Source of the DNA: Robiginitomaculum sp.
Lineage (GTDB): Bacteria > Pseudomonadota > Alphaproteobacteria > Caulobacterales > Maricaulaceae
DNA length: 64,000 nt
Assembly (NCBI GenBank): GCA_021776615.1
Contig: JAJFFO010000012.1
Span: 33,490 to 97,489 of the forward strand
Direction of reading: 5' to 3'
Part shown: positions 36,183 through 45,194 of the stretch, in pieces
How positions within the stretch are numbered: the first letter of the stretch is position 1
Layout: each line of letters starts with the position of its first letter
Translations under genes and position numbers: made by a program
The notes under the pieces: model-generated
Databases searched by the model: none
Seen by the model: the letters and a program-made list of their open reading frames with translations, nothing else
What the model was told of the DNA's origin: nothing

Positions 36183-37055
36183 ATGAGCGCACCCTTCGCC
36201 CTGGCCCTGCACGGTGGTGCCGGGCCAATTCGCAATGCCGACCAGTCGGCTGAGATTGCCAATATGACCGCGCTTTTGCAGCACGGCCACACCATGCTGC
36301 AAAAACGCGCCAACGCCGTTGATGTAGTGGTCGAGGTGATTGCCGGTCTGGAGCAAGCGGGACTTTATATTGCTGGCAAGGGTGCGGCCCCTAATCGCGA
36401 TGGTGTGTTCGAATTGGATGCCGCCATTATGGACGGTAAAAACCGCAATGCCGGGGCGGTGTGCGCCTTGTCCGGGTTTTACGCCCCGATAAAGGCGGCG
36501 CGGGCAGTATTAGAGAACACCCCCCATGTCTTGCTGGCGGGCACCGGTGCCGCCAAATTTTGCGATGATGAAGGTTTGCAACGGGTTGATGACCCGCAAG
36601 CATATTACACGCCAGTCGCCAGCTCATTATCCGCCACCGACGCACTGGCCCATGGCACGGTCGGGTGCGTGGTGCTCGACCAGTTTGGCGATTTATGCGC
36701 CGGGACATCGACTGGCGGCGTGCTGAACAAAATGCCGGGCCGCGTTGGTGATTCGCCGCTAATTGGCGCTGGCACCTGGGCCGACGAACAGGTGGCGGTT
36801 TCGTGCACCGGCCAGGGCGAATATTTCATTCGCGCAGCAGTGGCTGTCGATGTCTCGGCGCGGATGAGTTATGCGGGCATGAGTGTTGACGCGGCCGCCG
36901 TCGGGGCATTGGCCGACATGGAGCGCCAAGGCGGCGATGGCGGGTTGATTGCCGTAGACACGCAGGGGCGCGTGGCCATGCCGTTTTATTCGCATGGTAT
37001 GCGCCGCGGTGCGATTGATGCGCAGGGTAATGTCACGGTCAAAGTGTTTCGTTAA
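36183..37055 (+). CDS. Isoaspartyl peptidase / L-asparaginase, Ntn-hydrolase type
   Basis: 290 aa. Family of plant-type asparaginases that autocleave to expose a catalytic Thr, here in LAHGTVGCVVLD near residue 160. Other blocks: FALALHGGAGPI at the N-terminus, LDAAIMDGKNRNAGAVC, GTSTGGVLNKMPGRVGDSPL and ISCTGQGEYFIR-like AVSCTGQGEYFIR. Hydrolyses isoaspartyl dipeptides and asparagine. No signal peptide, so cytosolic. GAGAG precedes the start. Confidence 0.93.
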   Translation: MSAPFALALHGGAGPIRNADQSAEIANMTALLQHGHTMLQKRANAVDVVVEVIAGLEQAGLYIAGKGAAPNRDGVFELDAAIMDGKNRNAGAVCALSGFYAPIKAARAVLENTPHVLLAGTGAAKFCDDEGLQRVDDPQAYYTPVASSLSATDALAHGTVGCVVLDQFGDLCAGTSTGGVLNKMPGRVGDSPLIGAGTWADEQVAVSCTGQGEYFIRAAVAVDVSARMSYAGMSVDAAAVGALADMERQGGDGGLIAVDTQGRVAMPFYSHGMRRGAIDAQGNVTVKVFR

Positions 37056-37105
37056 GGTGGGGTTAAGCCAAGGTCCGGTTAAGTGGATCGACGAAAAGGT
37101 GGATT

Positions 37106-37618
37106 ATGCACGCTAGATTTATTTTCATTATGGCTTTGTTTTTGAGTGCTTTTGGGGCGCAAGCCGCCATGGCGCAAGACGGACCAAAATTGCAACAGAC
37201 GTATCGGGAATGGTCGGTTTTCACCATGAAAAGCGATGGCGATACGATCTGCTATGCACGCAGTTTCGCTCAGGACAAAGCACCAAAAAATGTTGACCAT
37301 GGGGATGTGGTTTTCTTTATCACTCTATGGAAGTCCAGCGGCGCTGCCCCGCAAACCAGCCTGATGACCGGATATAACATTAAAGCCGCACCGCCGCCGC
37401 AAGCGCGGGTTGGTAATACACGCATCACCATGTATCCGGCGGACAATGAAGCCTTTGTTGAAGAAGAAGCGGACGAACGCAAATTGGTGGCCGCCATGCG
37501 CAAAGGTTCTCTGCTGCGCGTTGATGCCCGCTCAGCACGCGGCACTGCCACCGCTTATGAGTTTTCACTATCCGGCGTTACTGCCGCACTGCAAAAGACC
37601 CAAGACCTGTGTAAATAG
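37106..37618 (+). CDS. Invasion-associated locus B (IalB) family protein
   Basis: 170 aa with signal peptide MHARFIFIMALFLSAFGA and cleavage near AMA-QDG. The mature protein has the IalB pattern YREWSVFTMKSDGDTICYAR with Cys, and a terminal Cys (DLCK) for a probable disulfide. IalB proteins are periplasmic and named from Bartonella invasion; in free-living bacteria the role is unknown. AAGGTGG precedes the ATG. In many alphaproteobacteria an IalB gene lies just before rlmN; here an AT-rich segment separates them and a second IalB 3' end remains at 39637. Confidence 0.85.
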   Translation: MHARFIFIMALFLSAFGAQAAMAQDGPKLQQTYREWSVFTMKSDGDTICYARSFAQDKAPKNVDHGDVVFFITLWKSSGAAPQTSLMTGYNIKAAPPPQARVGNTRITMYPADNEAFVEEEADERKLVAAMRKGSLLRVDARSARGTATAYEFSLSGVTAALQKTQDLCK

Positions 37619-39636
37619 CAGTATACCGTAAAGGTTGTTTCCAACACTACATTTTCTTTAAAATACTTTTTTGAATGCATATGTCGTCACGCTTTTTGAC
37701 AATGAGCATAATGTCGCCTAGCATTCTTGTATGCAAAGCGTTAGGCTTCAATGCACTCAGATGCTTGAAATTATATATGAAACGTTGCCCATGTGTAGAT
37801 AGAGTGCTAATTTTTATACGCTCCAAACTTAATTAAGTTATTGGAACTTAACACAACCATCTGGATTGTATATTAATGGCATTATTGTTCGGATTAAAAT
37901 TTAATCGAAACATGAATTTATCTAATTTTATTTCAGAAGATATAGCAAATGGAAATGTTCATAATTGCAGAAGTGTTTTTGTTGTTAACACAGGTATAGG
38001 TGAATATGACTTGATTGAAAACGATAATTTTTTTATAGCTTCTTACCAAATTATTCACGACAAAGAACAATTGCTCTCTAAACTGGAAAAAATAGATTTT
38101 TACGCCATTGATACTGCGTTACTGGACAATCATTTTATCGGAACATACTTCGTTTTTATCCATAATAAGCGAACCGGCGATTACACATTTTTGAATGACA
38201 AAACCGGGTTATTTAATGTTTTTACCGGCGAAAACCGCAGATGCCTGTTTATCACGAGCGCACCGACAACAATTTTGCGCTGGGCATATGGGGAGTGGCG
38301 GCTTAATCGCCACGCCATGCTTGTACTTTTAGGAATCGGCTGGGTCCCTCAAGATCAAAGCGTTGTCTCTCAGGTTAGCGCGATAAGGCCCAACACACGA
38401 ATTGTTGGAAACTCGAACGCTGATAAAAACAGCGTTGTCTTTTCCGGCTCAAGAGCTGTCGGGTGGGACGACCTTCCGCGCAACACCGAAGGGGCGAAGC
38501 AAGAAGCCGCTATCGTCGCCTACGGTGCTATGAAAAAATTGGTAGCGCGGGTCGCTAATATCTGCGGTGGACGCATTACATCGGCAATATCGGGCGGTAG
38601 AGATTCGCGCATTATCGCTTCCCTGGTGCTCTCTCAGGATATTCCTGTCACGTTTAAAACAACGAATAATTTCGACCGCGAAACCGAAACTGTAAAAACT
38701 ATATTACATAAGTATAGGGGGGAGCATTGCGAGCTTGTCGTCACCCAGCCTGGACCTTCAGACAAAAAGGCGGTTAACCCCATCGAATCCGCTGATTTCT
38801 TGTGCCAGAGCTTTGGCGGCCATTTTGAACCCAGCCGCATTGGCGCTGTCGCGCCAACCGCATCAAAAGTACAAAAAAGCCTAACCACAAGAACGCAGTA
38901 TACGTTAAGTGGCCTGGGTGGTGAAATGGTCCATGGGTTTTATTATCCGAAGACATTCCCAGATTCGTATGTTGGCTTTATTAAAAACTTATACAGAAGG
39001 ATCGCCTGGGTTTCTTTTTCACAAAACATTGTCGAAGATACGATGCATCACATGCTACAACAAGAAAAAGCAACCTTCGATCTTTTATATGGCTCACATC
39101 TGCACCCTTTGAAATTTCTTGACTTTTTTTACTATACAAGCCGGTTACGGCGGTGGTCGGATATTGCCCGCAGAGTTGATGTTTGCGCGCCTTTATGTTG
39201 CACCGAATTTCTACGGTATTCGATGATGCTCGCGCCCAATGACGTCGTGGGCAATGTGATTCCCAAAAAGCTGGTCGGCTTTTTTGACCCGCAATGGTCC
39301 GATATTCCGTTTTTCAAAACAGAAAAAGGCGACCAAAGAAACTGGGTCGCTAACCAGGCAGACCCTTTAGCGATGGTGGATTATGTCGATGATGAAAGTA
39401 TATTAGATGTTGCCCATGGTCCCGACTGGAAAAGTAGAATGGATGATCTTGCCAAAACAAGGGGAGGGGCCGCGCGCGTTGTCGTTTTAAGGGCGTTAGC
39501 GGTTAATGCGCTGAGCCGTATGGAACAAAGTGTGCCGTCAAAACCATAAAGGGCTACCGATACCGCTAAAAAGCCATCAGCCTTGTGTTGAATAAAATAC
39601 AAAAATAACGTCATACTGTGGTTGTGCCTTGACCAT
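37619..39636 (+). mobile_element. AT-rich insert between IalB and rlmN (boundaries inferred)
   Basis: About 2 kb of clearly lower GC than both sides, holding one gene (asparagine-synthase-like) and 257 AT-rich bases ahead of it with no gene. Its right end is defined by a 36-base IalB 3'-end remnant. No transposase or integrase gene and no terminal inverted repeats are visible, so the mechanism is unknown; acquisition by homologous or illegitimate recombination is inferred from composition and context. Confidence 0.5.
37876..39549 (+). CDS. Asparagine synthase-like protein without a class II glutaminase Cys
   Basis: 557 aa. The C-terminal half is an ATP-pyrophosphatase of the asparagine-synthase fold: P-loop TSAISGGRDSRIIASL near residue 238, then TFKTTNNFDRETE and LSGLGGEMVHGFYY. 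The canonical SGGLDSS is replaced by SGGRDSR, a variant seen in proteins of polysaccharide or secondary-metabolite clusters. The N-terminal half resembles a glutamine amidotransferase fold (LLDNHFIGTYFVFIHNKRTG) but has no Cys at position 2. It probably amidates or ligates an unknown substrate. AT-rich codon use unlike both neighbours suggests transfer. Start uncertain (37876 or 37912). Confidence 0.8.
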   Translation: MALLFGLKFNRNMNLSNFISEDIANGNVHNCRSVFVVNTGIGEYDLIENDNFFIASYQIIHDKEQLLSKLEKIDFYAIDTALLDNHFIGTYFVFIHNKRTGDYTFLNDKTGLFNVFTGENRRCLFITSAPTTILRWAYGEWRLNRHAMLVLLGIGWVPQDQSVVSQVSAIRPNTRIVGNSNADKNSVVFSGSRAVGWDDLPRNTEGAKQEAAIVAYGAMKKLVARVANICGGRITSAISGGRDSRIIASLVLSQDIPVTFKTTNNFDRETETVKTILHKYRGEHCELVVTQPGPSDKKAVNPIESADFLCQSFGGHFEPSRIGAVAPTASKVQKSLTTRTQYTLSGLGGEMVHGFYYPKTFPDSYVGFIKNLYRRIAWVSFSQNIVEDTMHHMLQQEKATFDLLYGSHLHPLKFLDFFYYTSRLRRWSDIARRVDVCAPLCCTEFLRYSMMLAPNDVVGNVIPKKLVGFFDPQWSDIPFFKTEKGDQRNWVANQADPLAMVDYVDDESILDVAHGPDWKSRMDDLAKTRGGAARVVVLRALAVNALSRMEQSVPSKP

Positions 39637-39672
39637 ACTGCGCTGCAAAAGGCGCAAAGCTTGTGTAAATAG
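39637..39672 (+). pseudogene. Remnant of an IalB-family 3' end
   Basis: Twelve codons ending in TAG read [11 protein letters not shown], against AALQKTQDLCK at the end of the intact IalB gene (37586-37618). At the DNA level 25 of the last 30 bases agree. Similarity stops abruptly upstream. It sits 45 bases before the rlmN ATG, where the end of an IalB gene would be expected. Confidence 0.65.
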
Positions 39673-39716
39673 AGGTTTGGTCATTGCCGGTTTGGCGGGC
39701 TATAACCCGCTTTATG

Positions 39717-40880
39717 ACCTCAGATGCCGCCGCCCCTTCGCCGACCACCCCCATCAGCATTGCTGCGCTGCCCACCCTTGCGGGTATGTCGCGTGCACAA
39801 TTGCGCGAAGTGGTTATGGATGCCGGTGTTCCAGAGCGGCAGGTGCGCATGCGCGTCAGTCAGATTTGGCGTTGGCTCTACCATTCCGGTGTACGTGATT
39901 TTGAGGCAATGACCGATATCGCCAAACCATTGCGGGCGACATTGGAGCAAAGCCACGCGCTGGCACGGCCCGCTTTGAGCGACCGGCAGGTGTCTAAAGA
40001 TGGCACGCGAAAATATCTTATCAAGCTTGGGCCGGGCATTGAGGTCGAAGCTGTGTACATTCCAGGCGTCGGCCGTGCCGGGGCACTTTGTGTGTCTAGT
40101 CAGGTTGGCTGCACGCTCAATTGCACGTTTTGCCATACTGGCACGCAGGCTTTGGTGCGCAATTTGACGGCGGCAGAAATCGTGCAGCAAATTATGATTG
40201 CGCGCGATGATCTGAATGACTGGCCAAGCGACGAAGACAATCGCGCTATCACCAATGTGGTGTTTATGGGCATGGGTGAACCACTATATAATTTGCCCAA
40301 TGTCATGACGGCGATGGAGATTATCAGCGATGGCGAAGGCATTGCCATTTCGCGCCGTCGGATCACCGTATCGACCTCTGGCGTGGTGCCGCAAATGCAT
40401 GAATTGGGCGCTGAAGCCGGGGCCATGCTGGCAATTTCGCTGCACGCGGTGAATGATCAGCTTCGCGATGAATTGGTGCCGATCAACAAAGCCTATCCGC
40501 TAAAAGAATTGCTCAGTGCCTGCAAAAACTATCCGGGCGCATCCAATGCGCGGCGCATCACCTTTGAATATGTCATGCTAAAAGGCGTCAATGATAGCGA
40601 TGCCGAAGCGCGTAAACTGGTGCGTTTATTGGCGGGCATCCCCGCGAAAATCAACCTGATCCCGTTCAACCCATGGCCGGGCGCACCGTATGAATGTTCC
40701 GATTGGGGGCGGATTGAAGCCTTTGCGCAAATCGTCAACAAGGCCGGTTATGCCTCGCCCATTCGCACGCCCCGTGGCCGCGATATTGATGCCGCTTGCG
40801 GTCAATTGCGCTCCCAAAGCATCAAAAAACGCGCCAGTGATATCCTAAAAGAACGTTTGGCCGCCGCCAATCCATCATGA
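39717..40880 (+). CDS. rlmN: Dual-specificity 23S rRNA A2503 / tRNA A37 methyltransferase RlmN
   Basis: 387 aa from the ATG at 39717; a TTG at 39684 would add 11 residues and has AGAGG upstream. Radical SAM enzyme: the 4Fe-4S motif is [12 protein letters not shown] (CxxxCxxC), the SAM-binding GMGEPLYN follows, and the mechanistic Cys near the C-terminus is in IDAACGQL. Another conserved block is [11 protein letters not shown]. Methylates C2 of A2503 in 23S rRNA and A37 in tRNAs. Overlaps the GNAT gene by 4 bases. Confidence 0.96.
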   Translation, partial: TSDAAAPSPTTPISIAALPTLAGMSRAQLREVVMDAGVPERQVRMRVSQIWRWLYHSGVRDFEAMTDIAKPLRATLEQSHALARPALSDRQVSKDGTRKYLIKLGPGIEVEAVYIPGVGRAGALCVSSQVGCTLNCTFCHTGTQALVRNLTAAEIVQQIMIARDDLNDWPSDEDNRAITNVVFMGMGEPLYNLPNVMTAMEIISDGEGIAISRRRITVSTSGVVPQMHELGAEAGAMLAISLHAVNDQLRDELVPINKAYPLKELLSACKNYPGASNARRITFEYVMLKGVNDSDAEARKLVRLLAGIPAKINLIPFNPWPGAPYECSDWGRIEAFAQIVNKAGYASPIRTPRGRDIDAACGQLRSQSIKKRASDILKERLAAANPS

Positions 40881-41410
40881 AAATGCCGGCACCAACACTA
40901 ACCACCAAACGCTTGGTATTGCGCACGTTAATGCCCACAGACGCAGCGGATTTGCATATTGCTTTTAGCGACGAAAAAACATGCGAATATTGGTCCCACG
41001 GCGCCTATACATCCATAGAACAAACGCAAAAGCGTGTTGAAGAGAACATCAATTTTTCTAACAGCCTGACATGGGCGGTTACCGAAGGCAAAGATCAGCC
41101 CGCACTTGGCTGGGTGGTCCTGTTTCCCGGCGACCGCGAAGGTATTGCCGAACTTGGTTATATTGTACGCCGCGACGCGTGGGGTCGCGGCATTATTGGC
41201 GAAGCGGCGCAGGCCGTTGTCAATTATGGCTTTGCGGTCGAGGGGCTAAGGCGTATTTTTGCCGATGCAGACCCAGATAATATCGGCTCAATTCGTATCG
41301 CCGAAAAATGTGGCATGACCTATGAAGGTCGCCTGAAAGCCAATTGGGACACCCATATTGGCGTGCGCGACAGCTTGCTTTATGCGCGGATAAATGACCC
41401 CCAAACCTGA
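40877..41410 (+). CDS. GNAT family N-acetyltransferase (RimJ/RimL-like)
   Basis: 177 aa. Acetyltransf_3 type: [17 protein letters not shown] at the start, [20 protein letters not shown] carrying the acetyl-CoA binding RxxxxGxG-like loop, and [17 protein letters not shown]. Substrate unknown; relatives acetylate protein N-termini or antibiotics. Its ATG overlaps the rlmN stop (ATGA), so it is translated with rlmN. Confidence 0.9.
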   Translation: MKMPAPTLTTKRLVLRTLMPTDAADLHIAFSDEKTCEYWSHGAYTSIEQTQKRVEENINFSNSLTWAVTEGKDQPALGWVVLFPGDREGIAELGYIVRRDAWGRGIIGEAAQAVVNYGFAVEGLRRIFADADPDNIGSIRIAEKCGMTYEGRLKANWDTHIGVRDSLLYARINDPQT

Positions 41411-41578
41411 AAATACATAATGGCCTTTTCAAATTCACAGACACGCAACCGGGGTTTGGCCGAGGCCATCACCGCACAGGCGCCTATCATAATTGTAATA
41501 ATCTTGCGAATGACCAAGGGCTGACAACCACGGCAAAAACCTTCATAGATGTGCTCCACCGCTTGGGAGAGATTGCAC

Positions 41579-42367
41579 ATGCTCAGATTCATTATCGCCT
41601 TTATCAGCACATTTTCAGTGGCCAGCGCCGCATTAGCGTGGGGACAGACCGGCCACCGGGTCACCGGCGAAATTGCGCAAAGCTATTTGAGTGATGAGGC
41701 CCGCGCGCAAATCGTCAAAATTTTAGGAACGGAAAGCCTGGCGGAAGCCTCGACCTGGGCCGATTTTATGCGCTCCAGCACCGAGCCATATTGGAAAAAT
41801 ACTGCCGGGCCATTTCATTATGTCACCGTCCCCGTGGGCAAAACCTATGAGCAAGTCGGCGCGCCGGAAGAAGGCGATGCGAAGACAGCGTTGGCAGGGT
41901 TTGCAAAAACCCTCAAGGACCCCAAGGCCTCCGCAGAAGAAAAGGCGTTGGCGCTGCGCTTTACCATCCACATTATCGGTGATTTGCACCAACCCCTCCA
42001 TGCAGGTAATGGCACGGACCGGGGCGGCAACCGCTTCAATGTAGTGTTCTTTAATCAAGTCAGCAATCTGCATTCGGTGTGGGATAGTGGCATGATTGAC
42101 CGCGAAGGGCTTTCCTTCTTGGAAAAATCCGGCTGGTTGAAAAGTAAAATTACCGCGCAGCAGGCCAGCCTATGGGCCGAGGTCGACCCTCTGGTCTGGA
42201 TCGCCGAAAGCACGGCCATTCGCGACACCATCTATCCACAAAATCCGTTTATCTCCTGGGATTACCCATTCGCACACATGGCCACAGTAAATACCCGGCT
42301 TAGCCAAGCAGGCATTCGGTTAGCCACCTATCTGAACGCGCTATACGAGGCCCCGGCGACGAAATAA
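41579..42367 (+). CDS. S1/P1 family nuclease, secreted
   Basis: 262 aa. Signal peptide MLRFIIAFISTFSVASAALA; the mature protein starts WGQTGH, the N-terminal Trp being a zinc ligand in this family. Further zinc ligands in IIGDLHQPLHAGNGTDRGGN and NLHSVWDSGMI. Trinuclear zinc enzymes that cut single-stranded DNA/RNA and 3' nucleotides; probably scavenges nucleic acid outside the cell. GGGAGAG lies about 8 bases before this ATG. Confidence 0.93.
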   Translation: MLRFIIAFISTFSVASAALAWGQTGHRVTGEIAQSYLSDEARAQIVKILGTESLAEASTWADFMRSSTEPYWKNTAGPFHYVTVPVGKTYEQVGAPEEGDAKTALAGFAKTLKDPKASAEEKALALRFTIHIIGDLHQPLHAGNGTDRGGNRFNVVFFNQVSNLHSVWDSGMIDREGLSFLEKSGWLKSKITAQQASLWAEVDPLVWIAESTAIRDTIYPQNPFISWDYPFAHMATVNTRLSQAGIRLATYLNALYEAPATK

Positions 42368-42406
42368 CCGCGCACAATCGGACCGGGGAAAATGGGGGTA
42401 AGCACG

Positions 42407-42673
42407 ATGGCGACAACAGATCAAAAACCTGACGCCAAGGCATATTGGTCAGCCACCAAACGGCTTACCGTGTCGTTGCTGATCATCTGGTTTACCGTCT
42501 CCTATGGGGCGGGAATTTTGTTTCGCGATCAGCTCGATAATTTTAGCATTGGCGGTGCGCCGCTTGGTTTCTGGTTTGCCCAGAATGGCGCGATCTATGT
42601 CTTTGTCGCGCTGATTTTCTATTATTGCCGGGCGATGACCAAGCTTGAGAAAAAATTCGGCGTGAAGCGATAG
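42407..42673 (+). CDS. Sodium/substrate symporter small subunit (DUF4212)
   Basis: 88 aa, two transmembrane helices (VSLLIIWFTVSYGAGILF and AQNGAIYVFVALIFYYC), the form of DUF4212. In this family the small subunit is always next to a VC_2705-type symporter, as here, 4 bases upstream. The start could be 42392 (five codons longer). Confidence 0.9.
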   Translation: MATTDQKPDAKAYWSATKRLTVSLLIIWFTVSYGAGILFRDQLDNFSIGGAPLGFWFAQNGAIYVFVALIFYYCRAMTKLEKKFGVKR

Positions 42674-42677
42674 CATC

Positions 42678-44459
42678 ATGGATCAGGCAAACTGGAGCTT
42701 TATATTCGTAGGCGTCACCTTCGCGCTTTATATCGGCATCGCCATTTGGTCGCGGGCCAGTTCAACCGAAGATTTTTACGTGGCCGGACATGACGTTCAC
42801 CCGGTAATTAACGGCATGGCCACGGCCGCAGACTGGATGTCGGCGGCGTCATTCTTGTCTATGGCCGGATTGATTGCGTTTTTGGGCTATGGCGGATCGG
42901 TTTACCTGATGGGGTGGACTGGCGGTTATGTGCTGTTGGCCCTGCTGTTGGCACCGTTTTTACGCGAATTTGGCAAGTTCACCGTGCCCGATTTTGTCGG
43001 TGATCGGTATTACTCCTCTTTCGCTCGGGTGGTCGCCGTGGTCTGCGCCTTGTTTGTGTCTTTCACCTATATTGCCGGGCAGATGAAAGGCGTTGGCGTG
43101 GCGTTTTCCGGCTTTCTTGGCATTCCTTTTGAAGCTGGCATTATTATCGGCATGGTCATCGTGTTTTTCTACGCGGTTTTGGGCGGCATGAAGGGCATCA
43201 CCTACACGCAAGTGGCGCAATATTGCGTGCTTATTTTTGCCTATACCGTACCGGCCATTTTTGTGTCCCTGATCATAACCGGCAATGCGGTGCCGCAACT
43301 TGGCTTCATTGGCAATGTCAAAGGCACCGACATTGCCATGCTCGATAAGCTGAACACGGTGGTGCGTGATTTAGGGTTTTTGGAATATACCTCGACCAGC
43401 AAATCCATGGTGGACGTGTTTGCCATCACCGCCGCTTTAATGTTCGGCACCGCCGGTCTGCCCCATGTGATTATCCGCTTTTTCACCGTGAAATCGGCAC
43501 AGGCCGCACGGGTCTCCGCCGGTTGGGCGTTGGTGTTTATTGCCGTGCTGTACACAACCGCCCCGGCGGTTGGCGCGTTCGCCCGGATGAACTTCATCGA
43601 TACCGTCAATGAAGCCAGTTATATCGCCGATGATGAGGACTATGAGACCCGCGCCGCCACCATTATTGCCCAAGGCGGCAAGCCGGTTCCCGCATGGTAT
43701 AAGTCATGGGAAAAAACCGGCCTGCTGCACTATGACGACAAAAATGGTGATGGCATCATGCAATATCGCGGGCCAAATGCGCCGGACGGTATTGCCAATG
43801 AGGTAAACCCTAACCGCGATATCTTTGTGTTGGCCAATCCGCAAATTGCCGGGCTTCCCGGCTGGGTGATCGGGCTGGTGGTGGCTGGCGGTCTGGCAGC
43901 GGCTTTGTCGACGGCGGCGGGCCTGCTTATGGTGATATCGTCGGCCATCAGTCATGATTTATGCCGCCGGACTTTATTTCCATCGATGAATGACAAAACC
44001 GAATTACGCATTGCCCGTTTTTCGGCGGCCGGTGCTGTGGTTTGCGCGGGCCTGCTTGGGCTGTTCGCCTCGCAATTAGGTTTTGTCGCACAAGTGGTTG
44101 CCTTCGCCTTTGGACTGGCGGCGGCATCGCTCTTCCCCATCATATTTTTGGGAATTTTCTGGAAACGAATGAATAAGGAAGGCGCGATAACCGCTATGCT
44201 GGTCGGTCTGGTGTCGACCACCAGCTATATTATTTATTTTAAATTCATGGGCGGTACAGCGGCGGGCTGGTGGTTCGGCATTTCCCCCGAAGGCATTGGC
44301 TTTTTGTTTATGTGGTTGGCCGCCGGAACCGGCATCGGCGTATCTTTGGCGACCCCGGCCCCGCCGCAAGACATTCAGGATCTGGTCGAGGATATTCGCG
44401 TACCGGGCACACGGCGCTCGCACGGCATGGCCGAGGGCGGCATGGCACCAACCAAATAA
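42678..44459 (+). CDS. Sodium:solute symporter, VC_2705 subfamily
   Basis: 593 aa with about 13 transmembrane segments. SSS-family pattern: TEDFYVAGHDVHPVINGMATAA is split here as EDFYVAGHDVHPVINGMA with AADWMSAASFLSM, followed by GMKGITYTQVAQY and the SSAISHDLCRR block. It resembles the acetate permease ActP but belongs to the DUF4212-linked branch with a long hydrophilic insert (residues about 305-385). Transported solute, perhaps a short organic acid, is inferred. A terminator follows directly. Confidence 0.92.
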   Translation: MDQANWSFIFVGVTFALYIGIAIWSRASSTEDFYVAGHDVHPVINGMATAADWMSAASFLSMAGLIAFLGYGGSVYLMGWTGGYVLLALLLAPFLREFGKFTVPDFVGDRYYSSFARVVAVVCALFVSFTYIAGQMKGVGVAFSGFLGIPFEAGIIIGMVIVFFYAVLGGMKGITYTQVAQYCVLIFAYTVPAIFVSLIITGNAVPQLGFIGNVKGTDIAMLDKLNTVVRDLGFLEYTSTSKSMVDVFAITAALMFGTAGLPHVIIRFFTVKSAQAARVSAGWALVFIAVLYTTAPAVGAFARMNFIDTVNEASYIADDEDYETRAATIIAQGGKPVPAWYKSWEKTGLLHYDDKNGDGIMQYRGPNAPDGIANEVNPNRDIFVLANPQIAGLPGWVIGLVVAGGLAAALSTAAGLLMVISSAISHDLCRRTLFPSMNDKTELRIARFSAAGAVVCAGLLGLFASQLGFVAQVVAFAFGLAAASLFPIIFLGIFWKRMNKEGAITAMLVGLVSTTSYIIYFKFMGGTAAGWWFGISPEGIGFLFMWLAAGTGIGVSLATPAPPQDIQDLVEDIRVPGTRRSHGMAEGGMAPTK

Positions 44460-44480
44460 GCCGGTTTTTACCGGCTTTTC
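44458..44480 (+). terminator. Rho-independent terminator of the symporter operon
   Basis: Stem AAGCCGGT / ACCGGCTT, TTTT loop and trailing TTTTC; the stem begins inside the symporter stop codon. It lies just before the end of eda on the other strand. Confidence 0.85.
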
Positions 44481-44487
44481 GACATGA

Positions 44488-45123
44488 TTATTTGGCCTTG
44501 GCCATGGCCGCCACAATTTGTGCATTGGCGGTAATCCCGGCCCAATCTGCCGCCTTAATCATCGCCCGCGTCGCCACCCACGAGCCACCAACGCAAACCA
44601 CGTTTTTGAGCTGAAGAAATTGCGGTGCCTGGTCCGCGCCAATACCGCCAGTCGGGCAAAACCTTACGTCGCCAAATGGCCCGCCAAACGCTTTGAGATA
44701 GGTGATGCCACCCGCGGCCATTGCCGGAAAAAATTTGAGAAAATTAAATCCTGCATCGCGCGCTTGCATAACATCGCCCGATGTCGCCACGCCCGGCAAA
44801 AATGGCAACTCAAGACCAATAGCAACCTGAGCCAAGGCCGGTGTCAGGCCCGGCGACACCAAAAAATCCGCGCCATGGTCGGCCGCGCGGCGCGCATTAT
44901 CGGCATTTAAAATAGTGCCCATCCCGACCACTAATTCCGGGTGCGCGGTTTTCATCGCCTGCATTGCCGCCAAGGCCGCAGGCGTGCGCATGGTCAATTC
45001 AACCACTCGTATGCCGCCATCAAAAAGCGCATTGGCAAGATCCGCAGCTTTGTCGGCATCATCAATCTCAATGACCGGTATGACACCCGCTTGCCCGCAG
45101 ACCTGTTCAAATTCAACACCCAT
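44488..45123 (-). CDS. eda: 2-dehydro-3-deoxy-phosphogluconate aldolase
   Basis: 211 aa. Splits KDPG into pyruvate and glyceraldehyde-3-phosphate, the last Entner-Doudoroff step. Class I aldolase: catalytic Glu in VVELTMRTPAAL, Schiff-base Lys in FNFLKFFPAMAAGG, and the phosphate-binding PTGGIGAD. GGAGG lies 6 bases before the ATG. Last gene of the zwf-pgl-edd-eda set, 71 bases after edd. Confidence 0.96.
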   Translation of the reverse strand: MGVEFEQVCGQAGVIPVIEIDDADKAADLANALFDGGIRVVELTMRTPAALAAMQAMKTAHPELVVGMGTILNADNARRAADHGADFLVSPGLTPALAQVAIGLELPFLPGVATSGDVMQARDAGFNFLKFFPAMAAGGITYLKAFGGPFGDVRFCPTGGIGADQAPQFLQLKNVVCVGGSWVATRAMIKAADWAGITANAQIVAAMAKAK

Positions 45124-45194
45124 TATCGGCCTCCATCATTGCCATGCACTGCCCCGGCCAGCGCAACATCATCCGGGGTCAACAGCATTGAAGA

